This document shows, one piece after another, positions 62,613-64,000 of a DNA stretch of 64,000 bases. Both the position numbers and the translations under genes were made by a program. Origin of the DNA: Streptomyces sp. ML-6 (GTDB lineage Bacteria > Actinomycetota > Actinomycetes > Streptomycetales > Streptomycetaceae). The notes below the pieces were generated by a model. That model searched no databases and was not told the DNA's origin. It worked only from the letters and a program-made list of their open reading frames with translations. The DNA lies in NCBI RefSeq assembly GCF_030116705.1, contig NZ_JAOTIK010000001.1, positions 2,561,001 to 2,625,000 on the forward strand, written 5' to 3'. The first letter of the stretch is position 1, and every line of letters starts with the position of its first letter.

Positions 62613-63079
62613 CTGGGGATCACCTTCGCTGCTCGCTGTGCGGTCGGCCGCGGCTTCTGCGGCGTCCGCGGCGTGTCGCCGTTCGCCCGAGGGGGGCCTG
62701 GGCATCCGGCGCACCCGGGCGAAAAGCGCCGGATGCCCCCGGCGGGAAGTCCCCCGCCCTTCGCTTCAGGGCCTTGCGGGGAGAGCCGCTCGGGCATTCC
62801 GGCGACACCGCGGGCAGGCGTGTCGGGCGCCACGGACCGGGCCCCACGGGCAGCCCAGGACATCGCGGACACCCACGGGCCCGTACGGCCGGAGTTCACC
62901 GGTTCTGGAACCGCGACGCTGCCACGCACGCGCGAGGCGCTCCCCGCCGACATGCTGCGATGCCGCCCGGTCGGCTGCCCGAATCCGCTCGATCGGCCCA
63001 GCCTCCGGCGTGTCGGTGGCGTTCCCCCTTCCGGCTCACCTGCCCCTTGAACCTCATGGTTCGCCCCGCCCCGCTCGTC
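62613..63079. other. Gene-free region between the ROK and surface-protein genes
   Basis: I found no gene. GGGCATCCGGCGC (62700-62712) is repeated inverted at 62726-62738 with a 13-nt spacer that contains CGAAAA. This could be a terminator of the ROK gene or a regulatory hairpin in the surface-protein leader. Confidence 0.5.
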
Positions 63080-64000
63080 TCACTCCTCGCGCCCCGCGCC
63101 CCCGCCATGCACGCCATCCCCACTGTCCGCGCCGTCCGCACCGCCTGGGCCGTCCGCCCGGCCGAACAGCGGGGCCAGGATCAGTTGGGCGGCCCCCTCC
63201 GCGACCGGCCGGTCCCCTCCCCCGACGGCGGCGACCGGCACCGGCGCGATGCCGCCCCGCCGGGTGCGCTCGTCGATCACGGCGCGCACGCCCCGTACGT
63301 ACGCGTCGGGATCGGCCGCGACGGTACGGCCGCCGAGCACCACCCGGTCGATGTCGAGCAGCCCGACCAGGTTGGCGGCGCCGGTCCCCAGCACCCGGGC
63401 CGCCTCGGCGACATCGCCCCGGGCGACGGCGGCGAGGCAGAGCGCCTCGATGCAGCCGCGCCCCCCGCAGCCGCACTCCGGCCCGTCCAGCCGGATCGTC
63501 TGGTGCCCGAACTCACCGGCCCCGGTACGGGCCCCCCGGTGCAGCTCCCCGCCGAGGAACAGCCCGGCGCCGAGCCCGGTCCCGAGGTGCAGATACGCGA
63601 AGTCGCCACCGTCCGCCGCGCCACCACCTCCCCCCGCGCCGTCGCCGCCCGCCGTCCGCAGGGCGAGCCCGAGGGCGGCGGCGTTGGTGTCCTTGTCCAC
63701 GACGACGGGCAGCCCGGTCCGTACGGCGAGCGCGTCCCGCAACGGATACCCGTCCCACTGCGGGAACCCGGTGACCCGGTGCAGCACGCCGCCCCGGTGG
63801 TCCAGCGGCCCCGGCACCGCCACCCCGACCCCGAGCACCGCCCGGCCTTCCGGCCCCCGCTCCTCACCTCCCCACGAACCCGCACCACCCCCCGTCCCCG
63901 TCCCCGGCCCCGCGCACTCGCCCGCGCCGCTTCCCGCCCCCGTCCCCGTATTCGCGCCCGCGCCCGCAGCCTCACTCGCACCCGTGACCGCGCCCCGTAT
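63080..64000 (-). CDS. ROK-family sugar kinase or repressor, C-terminal 306 residues (runs off the window)
   Basis: The frame is open to the right edge, so this is a partial gene. The ROK fold is clear: GVAVPGPLDHRGGVLHRVTG, VVVDKDTNAAALGLAL with the catalytic-type Asp, FAYLHLGTGLGAGLFLGG, and the zinc motif GPECGCGGRGCIEALC. An Ala/Gly/Thr-rich segment of about 45 residues lies just before the conserved part, and GGDGAGGGGGAADGG is a smaller insert. The N-terminus is missing, so repressor and kinase forms cannot be told apart. Confidence 0.82.
   Translation of the reverse strand: MRGAVTGASEAAGAGANTGTGAGSGAGECAGPGTGTGGGAGSWGGEERGPEGRAVLGVGVAVPGPLDHRGGVLHRVTGFPQWDGYPLRDALAVRTGLPVVVDKDTNAAALGLALRTAGGDGAGGGGGAADGGDFAYLHLGTGLGAGLFLGGELHRGARTGAGEFGHQTIRLDGPECGCGGRGCIEALCLAAVARGDVAEAARVLGTGAANLVGLLDIDRVVLGGRTVAADPDAYVRGVRAVIDERTRRGGIAPVPVAAVGGGDRPVAEGAAQLILAPLFGRADGPGGADGADSGDGVHGGGAGREE

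Noticed and set aside
62339..62953. Frames rich in Pro/Arg opposite the surface-protein repeats
   Set aside because: They follow the repeat composition, lack a start signal and have no domain.

Overview
The window is very GC-rich, starts genes with ATG, GTG and occasionally TTG behind GGAGG-type ribosome sites, and shows the strong third-position GC bias of a streptomycete. Gene content and order also point to Streptomyces. A TetR gene, accD1, an acyl-CoA carboxylase alpha subunit, hmgL and acdH are followed by a hexosaminidase, a DUF4429 protein, glmS, a universal stress protein, adpA with its TTA codon, an oligoribonuclease gene and tRNA-His. Further on come the c-di-GMP gene cdgA and an ehu-type transporter. 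From memory this matches the SCO2775-SCO2831 neighbourhood of S. coelicolor; no search was run. The window is chromosomal core with accessory inserts, and I saw no prophage, IS element or CRISPR array.

Region 1 (1-6.2 kb) is a leucine/isovalerate catabolic operon. Its TetR gene is cut by the window edge, and three copies of a 16-bp inverted repeat lie in the divergent promoter. Region 2 (6.4-15.1 kb) holds an MFS/MarR pair divided by nested palindromes, a secreted hexosaminidase, small unknown proteins, glmS and a universal stress protein. Region 3 (15.1-18.1 kb) is the long adpA leader, adpA, the oligoribonuclease gene and tRNA-His. Region 4 (18.2-25 kb) has a FadR-type regulator divergent from leuA, which carries a leucine-rich leader peptide and an attenuator, followed by assorted enzymes and regulators.

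Region 5 (25-30.1 kb) is the most unusual part: three overlapping genes encoding a Cas4/RecB-like nuclease with four conserved-looking cysteines, a protein I do not recognise, and a compact SF1 helicase. It may be an uncharacterised DNA-repair or defence module. Region 6 (30-43.7 kb) has an acetyltransferase, two of three identical tRNA-Lys genes, a secreted metalloprotease, cdgA, an LLM oxidoreductase, and a transport cluster (ehuABCD, a dehydrogenase, a EutA-like protein and an IclR regulator) that looks like ectoine uptake.

Region 7 (43.8-53.8 kb) is mainly cell-surface and secreted functions: a subtilisin-like protease, an LPMO with dre-like promoter repeats, a peptidoglycan-binding hydrolase, an SPFH protein gene that appears frameshifted, the third tRNA-Lys, a very long perfect hairpin, a membrane-anchored protein and a NagD-type phosphatase. 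Region 8 (54-61.1 kb) is a phosphonate operon: an aminoethylphosphonate ABC importer, a phosphonatase-like hydrolase, a FAD oxidoreductase that could replace the missing transaminase, and a GntR regulator. The window closes with an LAETG-anchored repeat protein and the C-terminal part of a ROK protein.
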